From RGIG3009 sp045596745 (GTDB lineage Bacteria > Bacillota > Clostridia > Oscillospirales > Acutalibacteraceae), in contig JAZODA010000055.1 of assembly GCA_045596745.1 (NCBI GenBank), positions 1 through 64,000 on the forward strand: a stretch of 64,000 bases of DNA, given 5' to 3'. The notes under the pieces were generated by a model. The model searched no databases. It worked only from the letters and a program-made list of their open reading frames with translations, and was not told where the DNA came from. Of this stretch, positions 16,044 to 25,474 are shown piece by piece; the stretch's first letter is position 1, and every line of letters starts with the position of its first letter. A program made the translations under genes and the position numbers.

Positions 16044-17774
16044 ATGCTGAAATATCTGAAGAAATATTGGGTCTTTTGCCTGATCGCTCCGTTGTTTATG
16101 GTGGGCGAGGTGGCCATGGACCTGCTGCAGCCCGACTTGATGGCGGACATCGTGGATAACGGCGTGCTGCAGAACAACTTTGAGCTGATTCTGACGGTCG
16201 GCTTGAAGATGATATTGCTGGTGCTGTTTGGCGGATGCTGCGGTATTTTGTGCGGTGTGTTTGCCAACTTGGCGGCACAGCGGTTCGGCAACGACCTGCG
16301 CAAGGACGTGTTCGCGCGCATTATGACCCTATCGTTCCAGCAGACAGATAAAATCTCCACCGGTTCGCTGGTGACGCGCCTGACCAACGACGTGACGCAG
16401 GTGCAGAATATGGTAATGATGGCGGTGCGCGGCTTTGTGCGTAACCTGGTGATGTTTATCGGCGGTATTTTTATGCTGTATCAGCAGTCGCCGAAATTCG
16501 CCTTGATTGCCGCCTGCGGTTTGCCGTTTGTGGTCGTATTCGTGATGTTCTTCCTTAAAAAAGCGGCGCCGATGTTTTCCGTTGTGCAAAAGAAGCTGGA
16601 TGGCATCAACAATGTGATGCAGGAGGACGTCGCGGGTGCGCGCGTCGTCAAAGCCTATGTCAAGGAAAAGCACGAGCTGGAGCGGTTTGACAAAGCCAAC
16701 GGCGAGTTGTGCGACGTCAGCCTGCGGGTGCAAAACCTGCTCGCGTTTATGGGCCCGTGTATGAATATCGTCTTGAACCTGTGCGTGGTGGCGGTCATCC
16801 TGGTGGGTGGTCTGGCTGTGCAAAGCGGCGGCGATATGACCCCCGGCCGCGTGATGGCGGCGATTACGTATCTGGCGCAGATTCTGCACGGCGTTACGTT
16901 TATGGCGAATATCTTCCAGACCTTCACTCGTGCGAAGGCGTCTGCCGACCGTATTCGCGAAGTGCTGGATTGCCCCGATGTGCTGCTGGACGGTTCGTTT
17001 GACGGACAGACCGAACTGCGCGGCAAAATCGAGTTCCGGGGCGTGCGCTTCTCCTATCCCGGCACGGCAGGTGCGCCGATTCTGGAGAACATCTCCTTTA
17101 CGGTACAGCCGGGTGAAACACTGGCGATTATCGGTTCGACCGGTAGCGGTAAGTCCACCATTGCCAAGCTGATTCCGCGTTTTTATGATGTGGATGAGGG
17201 CGCAATTCTGATAGACGGCGTTGACGTTCGCGAGTATCGCTTGCACGATTTGCGCGACCGCATTTCGATGGTTCTGCAGAAAGCGGAGCTGTATTCCCGT
17301 CCCATTGAAGCCAATATTCGTTGGGGTCGCGAGGATGCGACGCCGTGGGAGATCAAAAAGGCGGCGGAAATTGCGCAGGCAGATGATTTCATCTGCGACA
17401 CCGAACACGGATATTACACGCAGGTGGCAGAGGGCGGTCATTCGCTCTCGGGCGGTCAGAAGCAGCGCATTTCCATTTCGCGCGCGGTGCTGAAGAAGCA
17501 CGAGATTCTGATTTTTGACGATGCGACCAGCGCGCTGGATCTGAAGACCGAAGCGCAGTTGTACGAAGCACTTCGCAACGAATGCCCCGGCTCGACCAAA
17601 ATCATTGTTGCCCAGCGCATCGCTTCGATTCGCGGTGCAGACCGCATTGCCGTTTTGGATCACGGTTGCGTGGCGGCGCTCGGTACGCACGACGAGTTGA
17701 TGCAGACCTCTGAAATTTATCGCGATATCTATCGTTCGCAGTTGAAGGAAGGGGGTAGCGAGCATGTCGGTTAA
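16044..17774 (+). CDS. ABC exporter half-transporter, subunit A (degenerate-site half)
   Basis: 576 residues: six membrane helices (about 1-300) then an ATPase domain with Walker A GSTGSGKST, signature LSGGQKQR and Walker B ILIFDDATSALD. The residue after the Walker B aspartate is aspartate instead of the catalytic glutamate, as in the degenerate half of heterodimeric type IV exporters such as TM287/288 or BmrCD. It overlaps the partner gene by 11 bases. It probably pumps a drug, peptide or lipid outward; the cargo is unknown. Confidence 0.9.
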   Translation: MLKYLKKYWVFCLIAPLFMVGEVAMDLLQPDLMADIVDNGVLQNNFELILTVGLKMILLVLFGGCCGILCGVFANLAAQRFGNDLRKDVFARIMTLSFQQTDKISTGSLVTRLTNDVTQVQNMVMMAVRGFVRNLVMFIGGIFMLYQQSPKFALIAACGLPFVVVFVMFFLKKAAPMFSVVQKKLDGINNVMQEDVAGARVVKAYVKEKHELERFDKANGELCDVSLRVQNLLAFMGPCMNIVLNLCVVAVILVGGLAVQSGGDMTPGRVMAAITYLAQILHGVTFMANIFQTFTRAKASADRIREVLDCPDVLLDGSFDGQTELRGKIEFRGVRFSYPGTAGAPILENISFTVQPGETLAIIGSTGSGKSTIAKLIPRFYDVDEGAILIDGVDVREYRLHDLRDRISMVLQKAELYSRPIEANIRWGREDATPWEIKKAAEIAQADDFICDTEHGYYTQVAEGGHSLSGGQKQRISISRAVLKKHEILIFDDATSALDLKTEAQLYEALRNECPGSTKIIVAQRIASIRGADRIAVLDHGCVAALGTHDELMQTSEIYRDIYRSQLKEGGSEHVG

Positions 17775-19662
17775 GGAAAAAGGCACTGCGTTGCCCCGCG
17801 GTTTTGAGTTGGGCGGTGCCAGCGAAGAAGCACGCTACCATGTCGCGAAGCAGAAAGGCGAAGCGCCTAGCGTCAACTTCCGTGGTCCTCGCCGTGGCCC
17901 GATGGGTATGGCGCAGGTGGTGGAAAAGCCGCACGATACCAAGCGCACGTTGTCGCGCCTGCTCTCGTATTTCCGTCATACCAAACGGCTGCTGATTGCA
18001 CTGATGTGCGCGGTGATACTGGTGACGCTGGCGGCGTTGGTAGCACCGGCACTTCAGGGTCAAGCGATTGACGCCATCGGCGGCGCACAGTGGGAAGCGC
18101 TGTATCGGTGTGTGGCGTTTCTTGCTATCGTGTACGTGGTGAACATCGCGTTCGGTTTGTCGCAATCTCTGCTCGCCGCGCGGTTGAGTCAGAGCATTGT
18201 GCGGCGGATGCGGCACGATTTGTTCAAGAAGATTGATTACTTGTCCATCAAGTATCTGGACACCCATTCCAACGGCGATATTATGAGCCGTATGACCAAC
18301 GACGTGGAAAATGTGTCCAACACGGTGGCGCAAAGTCTTGGTTCGCTGATTTCTGGCGTGCTGACGGTTATCGGCACGATTGCGATTATGTTCTACTACT
18401 GCTGGCAGCTGACGCTTATTACTTTGTTTACCGTGGTGCTGACTGTTGTGGTTACCAAGAAGATGTCGCAGGTGATGCGCAAAGTTTACCGTCGCCGCTC
18501 GGAAATTTTGGGACGGCTCAACGGTCATTCCGAAGAGATGATTACCGGCTACAAATCCATTGTCGCGTACAACAAACAGGGCGACGTGATGCGGGAGTTC
18601 AACGAAACGTCGGATGAACTGGCGAAGGTCAGTATCAAGGCGGAAATTCTCGGCGGCTCGATGGGCCCGATTATGAACTGTATTTCCAACATCAGCTTCG
18701 TGATTGTGGCGGCGTTCGGCGGCTACTTCGCGTACCTCGGCTGGATTTCCATCGGTACGATTTCCGCGTTTGTCATCTACGCCAAGCAGTTCTCGCGCCC
18801 CATCAACGAAATCGCGCAGCTGTACGGCTCGGTGCAAACCGCTATTGCGGGCGCGGAGCGCGTGTTTGCGCTGATGGATCAGCCCGACGAAGACGACAGC
18901 GGCACGCAGACGATGGCGAATGCGCGCGGCGAGATTACTTTCCGCAACGTCGATTTCTCCTACACCCCCGACAAGCAGGTGCTGTTTGACTTTAATCTGC
19001 AGGTTAAGCCGGGACAAAAAATCGCACTGGTCGGCGCGACCGGCAGCGGTAAAACCACGGTGGTAAACCTCTTGATGCGGTTCTACCCGGTGGACGCCGG
19101 TGAGATTCTTATCGACGGCGTGAATATCCGTGATATCCGCCGTGACGATTTGCGCCACAACATTGCCATTGTGTTGCAGGATACGGTGCTGTTCTCGGAT
19201 ACCGTGGCGAACAACATCAAATACGGTAATCTGGACGCTACCGACGAAGAGATGATTCGCGCGGCAGAGATGAGCAACTCGCGCGGTTACATCGAGCGAA
19301 TGCCCGAGCAGTACAACACCTTCCTAAAGCAAGCGGGTGCAGGCATTTCGCAGGGACAGCGGCAGCTGTTGGCAATCGCACGTGCGGTGCTTGCCGATCC
19401 GAAGATTTTGATTCTGGACGAAGCGACTTCGTCGGTTGATACCCGCACCGAACAAAAGATTCAGGATGCGATGGTCAAACTGATGAAAGACCGTACCAGC
19501 CTGATTATCGCACACCGCCTGTCCACCATTCGGGACGCCGATGTCATTGTGGTTATGGATAAGGGTCGTGTGGTGGAAATGGGCAACCACGAAGAGCTTT
19601 TGGAAAAACAGGGTCGGTATTATACGTTGTATATGACCCAGTTCGCCGGAAACACCATTTGA
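17764..19662 (+). CDS. ABC exporter half-transporter, subunit B (catalytic half)
   Basis: 632 residues, longer at the N terminus by about 60 polar residues, then six membrane helices and an ATPase domain: Walker A GATGSGKTT, Walker B ILILDEATSSVD with the catalytic glutamate, H-loop IIAHRLSTI. The signature is changed to ISQGQRQ, which would complete the degenerate ATP site together with subunit A's altered Walker B, the usual asymmetric heterodimer plan. Expression should follow the MarR promoter. Confidence 0.9.
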   Translation: MSVKEKGTALPRGFELGGASEEARYHVAKQKGEAPSVNFRGPRRGPMGMAQVVEKPHDTKRTLSRLLSYFRHTKRLLIALMCAVILVTLAALVAPALQGQAIDAIGGAQWEALYRCVAFLAIVYVVNIAFGLSQSLLAARLSQSIVRRMRHDLFKKIDYLSIKYLDTHSNGDIMSRMTNDVENVSNTVAQSLGSLISGVLTVIGTIAIMFYYCWQLTLITLFTVVLTVVVTKKMSQVMRKVYRRRSEILGRLNGHSEEMITGYKSIVAYNKQGDVMREFNETSDELAKVSIKAEILGGSMGPIMNCISNISFVIVAAFGGYFAYLGWISIGTISAFVIYAKQFSRPINEIAQLYGSVQTAIAGAERVFALMDQPDEDDSGTQTMANARGEITFRNVDFSYTPDKQVLFDFNLQVKPGQKIALVGATGSGKTTVVNLLMRFYPVDAGEILIDGVNIRDIRRDDLRHNIAIVLQDTVLFSDTVANNIKYGNLDATDEEMIRAAEMSNSRGYIERMPEQYNTFLKQAGAGISQGQRQLLAIARAVLADPKILILDEATSSVDTRTEQKIQDAMVKLMKDRTSLIIAHRLSTIRDADVIVVMDKGRVVEMGNHEELLEKQGRYYTLYMTQFAGNTI

Positions 19663-19679
19663 TTGTAGGAGGTTTTGCT

Positions 19680-21011
19680 ATGGAAAAGCTGTTGGAGGCT
19701 GTAAAAAAGCACAGGGACATCATTTTGCAGGCGCAGGAATACATCTGGAAAAACCCGGAGACGGGATATCGTGAGGTCAAGACTTCGCGGTATATGGAGG
19801 ATGCGTTCGAGGCACTGGGATACACATTGGTCCGTGCAGGGGATATCCCCGGTTTTTACACGGTGTTGGACACGGGTCGCCCCGGTCCGGAAGTGCTGGT
19901 GCTGGGTGAGTTGGATTCGCTGATTTGCCACGAGCATCCCGATGCCGACCCCGAAACCGGTGCCGTACACTGCTGCGGTCACAGCGCGCAGTGTGCCGCG
20001 CTGTTGGGTATCGCTGCCGCGCTGAAAGAGCCCGGCGTGACCGACGATATGTGCGGTCGCATCCGCCTGTGTGCCGTTCCTGCCGAAGAACTCATCGAGA
20101 TTGAATATCGCAGTGAGCTGAAACGGCAGGGTCGCATTCGTTATCTGGGCGGAAAAAGCGAATTTTTGCACCGCGGATACTTTGACGGCGTGGACATTGC
20201 GCTGATGGTGCATACCGCGCAGGATGAGTGCTTCGGTGCGCAGATTGGCTCGGTGGGTTGCATTGCCAAACGCGTGATTTACAAAGGCGTGTCGGCGCAT
20301 GCCGGCAGCAGTCCGTGGAACGGCTGCAACGCGCTGTATGCGGCGACGCTGGGCTTGTCTGCCATCAACGCCATCCGCGAAACGTTCCGCGAACAGGATT
20401 TGGTGCGCGTGCATCCTATCATCACTAAGGGCGGCGGTGCTGTTAACGCGATTCCGGATCAGGTCATTATTGAAAGCTACGTGCGCGGCGGAAATTTTGA
20501 TGCTATCAAGCAGAACAACGAGAAAGTCAACCGCGCGCTGAGCGGTGCTGCGCTGTCGCTCGGGGCGAACATCGATATTCAGGATACCCCCGGTTATGCA
20601 CCGCTGATTAACGACCCCGGTATGTTGGAAGTGGCGCGTGATGCGGCAGCGTATTTTCCGGATATTTCGTATGAGTTTTGGGACAAAATGGGAACGGGCA
20701 GCACCGATATGGGCGATTTGTCCTGCGTGATGCCGGTGATCCATCCGTACGCACCGGGTGCGGTGGGTACGAGCCACGGCTCGAATTACTACATTCAGAA
20801 TCCCGACCTCGCGTGCGTGGCGTCTGCCCAGTGGCAGCTGCTGATGGTGGCACTGCTGTTGCAGGACCAAGCCGCACGTGCCAAAGATATCCTCGCGAAA
20901 AGCAAACCGCCGTTTGCTTCTAAAGAGGACTATCTCGCATATATGGATAGTATGGCGTGCAGTGGCGACCGTATTGTGTATGGCGACACCGAAGCAACCG
21001 TCAAGTTGTAA
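19680..21011 (+). CDS. M20-family amidohydrolase (AbgB-like)
   Basis: 443 residues from the ATG at 19680, with GTAGGAGGTTT upstream. The zinc-peptidase framework is visible: CCGHSAQCAALLG, PAEELIE with paired glutamates, the MVHTAQDE histidine, the dimerisation segment KGVSAHAGSSPW, MGTGSTDMGDLS and VGTSHGSNYY near the end. It is closest in pattern to p-aminobenzoyl-glutamate hydrolase B-type and related amide hydrolases. It lies 17 bases after the exporter and may be co-transcribed with it, but a shared function is not evident. Confidence 0.87.
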   Translation: MEKLLEAVKKHRDIILQAQEYIWKNPETGYREVKTSRYMEDAFEALGYTLVRAGDIPGFYTVLDTGRPGPEVLVLGELDSLICHEHPDADPETGAVHCCGHSAQCAALLGIAAALKEPGVTDDMCGRIRLCAVPAEELIEIEYRSELKRQGRIRYLGGKSEFLHRGYFDGVDIALMVHTAQDECFGAQIGSVGCIAKRVIYKGVSAHAGSSPWNGCNALYAATLGLSAINAIRETFREQDLVRVHPIITKGGGAVNAIPDQVIIESYVRGGNFDAIKQNNEKVNRALSGAALSLGANIDIQDTPGYAPLINDPGMLEVARDAAAYFPDISYEFWDKMGTGSTDMGDLSCVMPVIHPYAPGAVGTSHGSNYYIQNPDLACVASAQWQLLMVALLLQDQAARAKDILAKSKPPFASKEDYLAYMDSMACSGDRIVYGDTEATVKL

Positions 21012-21014
21012 GAT

Positions 21015-21050
21015 AAAAGCGCAGGCTTCTTGGGAAGCCTGCGCTTTTTA
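21015..21050 (+). terminator. Terminator after the exporter-amidohydrolase operon
   Basis: A 15-bp stem (21015-21029 with 21034-21048), loop TTGG, T run. Confidence 0.88.
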
Positions 21051-21092
21051 TTTAAGAGTGGGTGCTCGGTTTCTGTTTTTTGCCTCGGGTGG

Positions 21093-21121
21093 TTTACAAC
21101 CGCGAAAGGTTGTGATAAAAT
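21093..21121 (+). promoter_or_regulatory. Promoter of the phosphatase-like lipoprotein gene
   Basis: TTTACA (21093-21098), 17-base spacer, TAAAAT (21116-21121) with an extended TG motif. The spacer holds an inverted repeat (ACAACC at 21096-21101, GGTTGT about six bases later), a possible operator. Confidence 0.65.
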
Positions 21122-21143
21122 AAGGCGGATAGGGGGACTGACA

Positions 21144-22547
21144 ATGAGAAAAACACTGGCTTTGATTCTTGCTTTGTCGATGCTGTGTTTGTGTGCGTGC
21201 GGTGAGTCGAGCGTGGAGAGTAAAACGACCGCGACCACGAGCGCAACCACGACCGTGACAACGACAACGACAACGACAAACACTTCGACTGAGACAGAGG
21301 GAACAAGCATGACAGTGACAACGACAACAGAGGTAGCTTCGACCGATACCTCTACGACGGCCTCTACGGTGACAACGGATGGTGTGACGACCACGACGGC
21401 TACCAAAAAAACGCTGCGTCCCACTGTTTCCAAGACGTCTTCCACGACCGTCTCGGTGGCGGTGGAGGATATCCAGCTGTACGGCCCTGCTGACGGCACG
21501 GTAATCGATCCGATGTCAGCGATGGTGCGTGCTTATATGGATATCAAGAGTGATAAAGAAGCGGCGGAATTTTGGGTTGCCAGCTATACCGAAAACGACG
21601 TCGGCGCCACCTTTACCGCGACCTGGAAGTATAACCCCCGTTCACTGTATCGGGTGGTATGGGCGGATAACCCGGAAATGAAAAACGCCAAATCGATGAC
21701 GGTTGCCGGTGAGGGTTCGCTTCAGGTTGTCGGTCTGCCGCACAACAGCACCTGCTATTGGCAGGTAACCGATTTCTACGGTAAAGAAAAATCGGAAGTG
21801 CGCACGGTGAAGGTGTTGGATGCGCAGGTTCGTTGGATGGATGCCGACGGCGGTCGCAATATGCGCGATTTGGGCGGTTGGAAAACCGAAAGCGGCAAAA
21901 CGGTGAAATATGGTATGCTGTATCGCGGCGCGTGTATCGACGGTTACAACGGTATCGAGTTGACGGCACTCGGCAAGCAGCAGTTCCGTGAAGTCTACGG
22001 TATCAAAACGCAGCTCGATTTGCGCCGCGGTAACAGCGATGGTGATAACGGCAATCAGTCGACCAGCGACTTCGGCGGTGCGTATGTAAAAGCCGGACTG
22101 AACCAGTACGACTATATTTTCACCGACAGTTACAGCCGTGAGGCGCTCGGTAAGATTTTTTCGGTGCTTGCGGATGAGTCGAACTATCCCATCTACTTCC
22201 ACTGCAATGCGGGTGCGGACCGCACGGGAACGCTGTCGTTCCTGATCAACGGTTTGCTTGGCGTTTCGTACGAAGATTTGACGCGCGATTTCGAGCTGAC
22301 CGGTATGGCAATCGGCAAGCGGTTGCGTTCCAAGCTGGATGTCGATACGCTGACATGGTCGGCCGATGGTGTGATGCAAAACAACAGCAACAACTACATT
22401 GCTTGGGGTCCGCTTTACAACAAGATAATGACGAATTACAGAGCCGGCGACGGTAAGCTGTCTTCGGCGATTGCCAAGTTCCTGATGACGGAATGCGGTG
22501 TGACACAAGAGCAAATCGACAATGTTCGTCGTTTGATGCTGAAATAA
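21144..22547 (+). CDS. Lipoprotein with tyrosine-phosphatase-like (CX5R) domain
   Basis: 467 residues from the ATG at 21144. A signal peptide ends in the lipobox LCAC, so the protein should be anchored outside the membrane. A threonine-rich spacer (residues about 25-110) is followed by a fibronectin-like beta region (about 115-225) and a phosphatase fold with MRDLGGW, LYRGACID and the active site HCNAGADRTGT. This is the pattern of Listeria LipA-type tyrosine/phosphoinositide phosphatases (Y_phosphatase3). The substrate is unknown. It forms a single-gene unit with promoter and terminator. Confidence 0.87.
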   Translation: MRKTLALILALSMLCLCACGESSVESKTTATTSATTTVTTTTTTTNTSTETEGTSMTVTTTTEVASTDTSTTASTVTTDGVTTTTATKKTLRPTVSKTSSTTVSVAVEDIQLYGPADGTVIDPMSAMVRAYMDIKSDKEAAEFWVASYTENDVGATFTATWKYNPRSLYRVVWADNPEMKNAKSMTVAGEGSLQVVGLPHNSTCYWQVTDFYGKEKSEVRTVKVLDAQVRWMDADGGRNMRDLGGWKTESGKTVKYGMLYRGACIDGYNGIELTALGKQQFREVYGIKTQLDLRRGNSDGDNGNQSTSDFGGAYVKAGLNQYDYIFTDSYSREALGKIFSVLADESNYPIYFHCNAGADRTGTLSFLINGLLGVSYEDLTRDFELTGMAIGKRLRSKLDVDTLTWSADGVMQNNSNNYIAWGPLYNKIMTNYRAGDGKLSSAIAKFLMTECGVTQEQIDNVRRLMLK

Positions 22548-22554
22548 CAAGAAA

Positions 22555-22590
22555 AAACGCGGTGTCCCGCAAGGGGACACCGCGTTTATT
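22555..22590. terminator. Bidirectional terminator (lipoprotein gene and araC-type gene)
   Basis: A 14-bp stem (22555-22568 with 22574-22587) flanked by A and T runs, between convergent genes. Confidence 0.85.
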
Positions 22591-23797
22591 TTTCGCCGTT
22601 TTGCCGATAGTCGCTGGGCGTTTTTTGCGTATGCTTTTTAAACAGCTTGGAAAAATAATTGACGTCGGGAATGCCGCAGTGCTGGGCAATGGTCTGAATC
22701 TGCAGGTGGGTGGTGGTCAGCAGCTTTTTGGCAAGCTCAATGCGCTTTTGGTTGACGTGCTCGGTGAGGGTTTGCCCCGTCTCCCGACGGAATAGGGAGG
22801 AGAGATACCCGGCGCTGATGCTTTGCTTTCCTGCCAGTGTTTGCAACGACAAATCGCCCGACAAGTCACTGTCGATACACGCGATGGTGCGTTGCACGAT
22901 GGGCGAAAAGCCGCGGGTGGTATGGCGTTTGACCAACAGACAATAGGCGCGCGCCATCGTACCCATTAAATCGCGGATGGCATCGACCGAGGTGGCTTGT
23001 TCGATGCGATGGGCAAAGTTGTTGGAGGTTTCGTCCAGATAAATGGGGTGGACGCCGCCCTTTTCCGCCGCCTTACGCAGCAGGGTGTTCATAATGATGC
23101 AGTAGTTTTTCAAGTTGCGCACGCGGTCGGTCAGGCGTTCCTCGATGGCCTGCTTCGAAAACGTACCGAACATAGCTTCGGTTTTGTGAACAAGCCCGAG
23201 AGACACCACTTCCATCAACTCATTTTCGTAGGCGTAACGCGCCTCCATCATTTGCATATTGCCGAGAAGGTTGTCGGGGTTCTGGCGTATCGGTGTGGGG
23301 AGGGCTTCACTCTGTTGTCTGTCGAGCTCGGATACGACAAAGGCTGTGTTGCCCCATATCGTTTCGCAAAAGGTGGTAAGCAGAAACAAAGCGGCATTAT
23401 CTTCTTCCAACACAGGGATGCCGCGGTAGTAGTTTTCCAACTGTCGCATATTTTGCGGTGGGATGCCGTTTCGCTCCGCTTGCTCTAACAACTGGCGGCT
23501 GGTGGGGGATTCTTCCAGATACGGCCCAATCAAGAGCAAGGTGAACTGCTCGTCGGGGAGGCGCAAAAAGAAATAACTGCACAAAAACGGGTCGCGGATG
23601 CGGTAGAGGGTACAGGGTTGTACCTCGGATGCCCGCAGACCGATGAGGTCGGAAAGCTTGCTCGGCAAACCGAGTTGTTTGCGCAAACCGAGGTCAAAAT
23701 CGGTGTCTGTGGTGAGTTCTTCGCCGACCAGCAACGTTTGCAGATGACAGCGCTTCAGTGCTTTTTGAAGAAACTGCAATTCCGCGACATGGAGCAT
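22586..23797 (-). CDS. AraC-family transcriptional regulator
   Basis: 403 residues. The first ~280 residues form a ligand-sensing region without a motif I can name. The last ~100 are a double helix-turn-helix AraC domain: LSLQTLAGKQSISAGYLSSLF and LQIQTIAQHCGIPDVNYFSKLFK, then the usual HTQKTPSDYR end. It is divergent from the GPH symporter and GH2 genes (200-base gap), so it most likely activates them on sensing a sugar. The ATG has GGAGGTG upstream. Confidence 0.9.
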   Translation of the reverse strand: MLHVAELQFLQKALKRCHLQTLLVGEELTTDTDFDLGLRKQLGLPSKLSDLIGLRASEVQPCTLYRIRDPFLCSYFFLRLPDEQFTLLLIGPYLEESPTSRQLLEQAERNGIPPQNMRQLENYYRGIPVLEEDNAALFLLTTFCETIWGNTAFVVSELDRQQSEALPTPIRQNPDNLLGNMQMMEARYAYENELMEVVSLGLVHKTEAMFGTFSKQAIEERLTDRVRNLKNYCIIMNTLLRKAAEKGGVHPIYLDETSNNFAHRIEQATSVDAIRDLMGTMARAYCLLVKRHTTRGFSPIVQRTIACIDSDLSGDLSLQTLAGKQSISAGYLSSLFRRETGQTLTEHVNQKRIELAKKLLTTTHLQIQTIAQHCGIPDVNYFSKLFKKHTQKTPSDYRQNGEK

Positions 23798-23843
23798 AGC
23801 GCACCTCCGTCAAATTGAATAAAAAAGCCACCTTCTTTTTGTT

Positions 23844-23872
23844 ATTATGGCACAATATACCATATTTTTCAA
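23844..23872 (-). promoter_or_regulatory. Promoter of the AraC-type regulator
   Basis: Minus-strand TTGAAA (23867-23872), 17-base spacer, CATAAT (23844-23849). Confidence 0.5.
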
Positions 23873-23934
23873 GAGGATTACATAAAATAATACGAAAACG
23901 CATTAAAAAATTACTAACACAAATATTGGCGTTC

Positions 23935-23982
23935 TTGTTACAATACAATCAAGGAATCCTATACTTTTTTGATTTGTAACAA
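23935..23982 (+). promoter_or_regulatory. Symporter-GH2 promoter with two mirrored TTGTTACAA sites
   Basis: TTACAA (23938-23943), 16 bases, TATACT (23960-23965) is a plausible promoter. TTGTTACAA at 23935-23943 and its reverse complement TTGTAACAA at 23974-23982 bracket it: candidate operator halves. Confidence 0.45.
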
Positions 23983-23997
23983 AGAGGAGAGGGTAAA

Positions 23998-25461
23998 ATG
24001 AAGAAACCGGTTCAATTGGATGCAAACGGGCATCGCAAGTTCGGCATTCGCGACAGTGTGGCGTATGCGGCGGGCGACCTCGGTTGTAACATGAGTTTTG
24101 CGCTGAAGGGCACGATGGCACTGTTCTGGACCCAGATTATGGGTATGGGTATGTGGTATTCGCTGCTGCTTCTGGTCGTACAGGTGTGGGATGCCATCAA
24201 CGATCCGTTGATTGGTTCGATCATCGACGCCGACAAGCGCAAGTATAGACGCAACAAGTTCCTTGCGTACATCTGGTTCGGTTCGATTGGTTTGATTGTG
24301 GGTGGCGCGTGCTGCTTCCTGCCGTTCCCCGGTGCTCCCACGTGGGCAAAGGCAATCATCTTTGTCGCCGGTTATGTGGTGTGGGATGCGTTCTATACCA
24401 TCGCCAACGTGCCTTACGGTTCGCTGTTGTCCTTGATTTCCAACGATGCTGCAGACCGTGCTTCGCTTTCGGCGTGGCGTTCGGTCGGCTCTATCGCCGG
24501 TAATATGCTGCCGATGGTGCTGCTGCCCTTCATTATGTACAACGCGGATGGCAGCCTGAACGGCACTCGCGTGTTCCTTGCGGCACTGATTATGGGCGGT
24601 CTCGGTTTTATCTGCTTCCAGTTTATGATTCGCAACACCGAAATTCGTGTGGACACGGAAGTAGAACTCAGCGAGGATGCGCCCAAGTTCAACGTGTTTG
24701 AGGCACTGAAGAACTTTATGAAAAACCGTCCGGCTGTCGGTGCGACCATCGCCGCGATGGGTATGTTCATCGGTATGCAGGGCGCGACCACCGCGGTGTC
24801 TGTTGTGTTCCAGATTTATTTCGACAATCCGCAGATTTCGGGTATCGTGCAGCTGTTTGCGCTGATTCCGATTGTGGTGTTTACCCCCTTGGCGCGTAAG
24901 ATGGTTGTCAAATACGGCAAAAAAGAGTTGTCGGTCGTCGGCGCGCTGTGCTCCATCGTTGGCGGTCTCGGCCTGTTTATCATCACGCCTAACAACACAT
25001 CGCTCGACTTGGTCATCTACATTCTCTGCCAGCTGGTGTACAGCCTCGGCGTGGGTGTGTACTCCACCGTGTCCTGGGCAATGATGGGCGATGCCATCGA
25101 CTACAACGAGTGGAAGACCGGTAAGCGCGAAGAGGGTATCGTGTATTCGATGCATTCCTTCTTCCGTAAACTGGCGCAGGGCGTTGGCCCGGCTCTGGCT
25201 CTGGTTATCATGGGCGGTCTGGGCTATGTCAACAACGCCATCGACCCCAAAACGGGCGAAGCGTTTATCGATGTCAGCCTGCTGTCCTTTGAGGTTGCGG
25301 TAAACCTGCGCGTGCTGGTGGCGGCGCTGTTCCTGGTGGCGGCTGTGATGCAGTTTGTCGGTCTGGCGCTGGTGTACAACCTGGATAAGAAGACGATGGA
25401 AAAGATGAACGCCGACTTGGGTCGCGTTGAAGAAGAGCTCACCAACGAGTTCCGCGATTAA
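23998..25461 (+). CDS. GPH-family sugar:cation symporter
   Basis: 487 residues, twelve predicted membrane segments of the major-facilitator fold. RDSVAYAAGDLGCNMSF at the start, VWDAINDPLIGSIIDAD after the second helix and DYNEWKTGKREEGIVYS in the second half are typical of glycoside-pentoside-hexuronide symporters (MelB, LacS, UidB type), which import glycosides with Na+ or H+. The GH2 gene follows 13 bases later and should cleave what is imported. AGAGGAGAGGG precedes the ATG. Confidence 0.92.
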   Translation: MKKPVQLDANGHRKFGIRDSVAYAAGDLGCNMSFALKGTMALFWTQIMGMGMWYSLLLLVVQVWDAINDPLIGSIIDADKRKYRRNKFLAYIWFGSIGLIVGGACCFLPFPGAPTWAKAIIFVAGYVVWDAFYTIANVPYGSLLSLISNDAADRASLSAWRSVGSIAGNMLPMVLLPFIMYNADGSLNGTRVFLAALIMGGLGFICFQFMIRNTEIRVDTEVELSEDAPKFNVFEALKNFMKNRPAVGATIAAMGMFIGMQGATTAVSVVFQIYFDNPQISGIVQLFALIPIVVFTPLARKMVVKYGKKELSVVGALCSIVGGLGLFIITPNNTSLDLVIYILCQLVYSLGVGVYSTVSWAMMGDAIDYNEWKTGKREEGIVYSMHSFFRKLAQGVGPALALVIMGGLGYVNNAIDPKTGEAFIDVSLLSFEVAVNLRVLVAALFLVAAVMQFVGLALVYNLDKKTMEKMNADLGRVEEELTNEFRD

Positions 25462-25474
25462 TGGAGGTAACCAA

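Noticed and set aside
21220..21405. ACGACAACG-like tandem repeats
   Set aside because: They encode the threonine-rich stalk of the lipoprotein and keep the reading frame.
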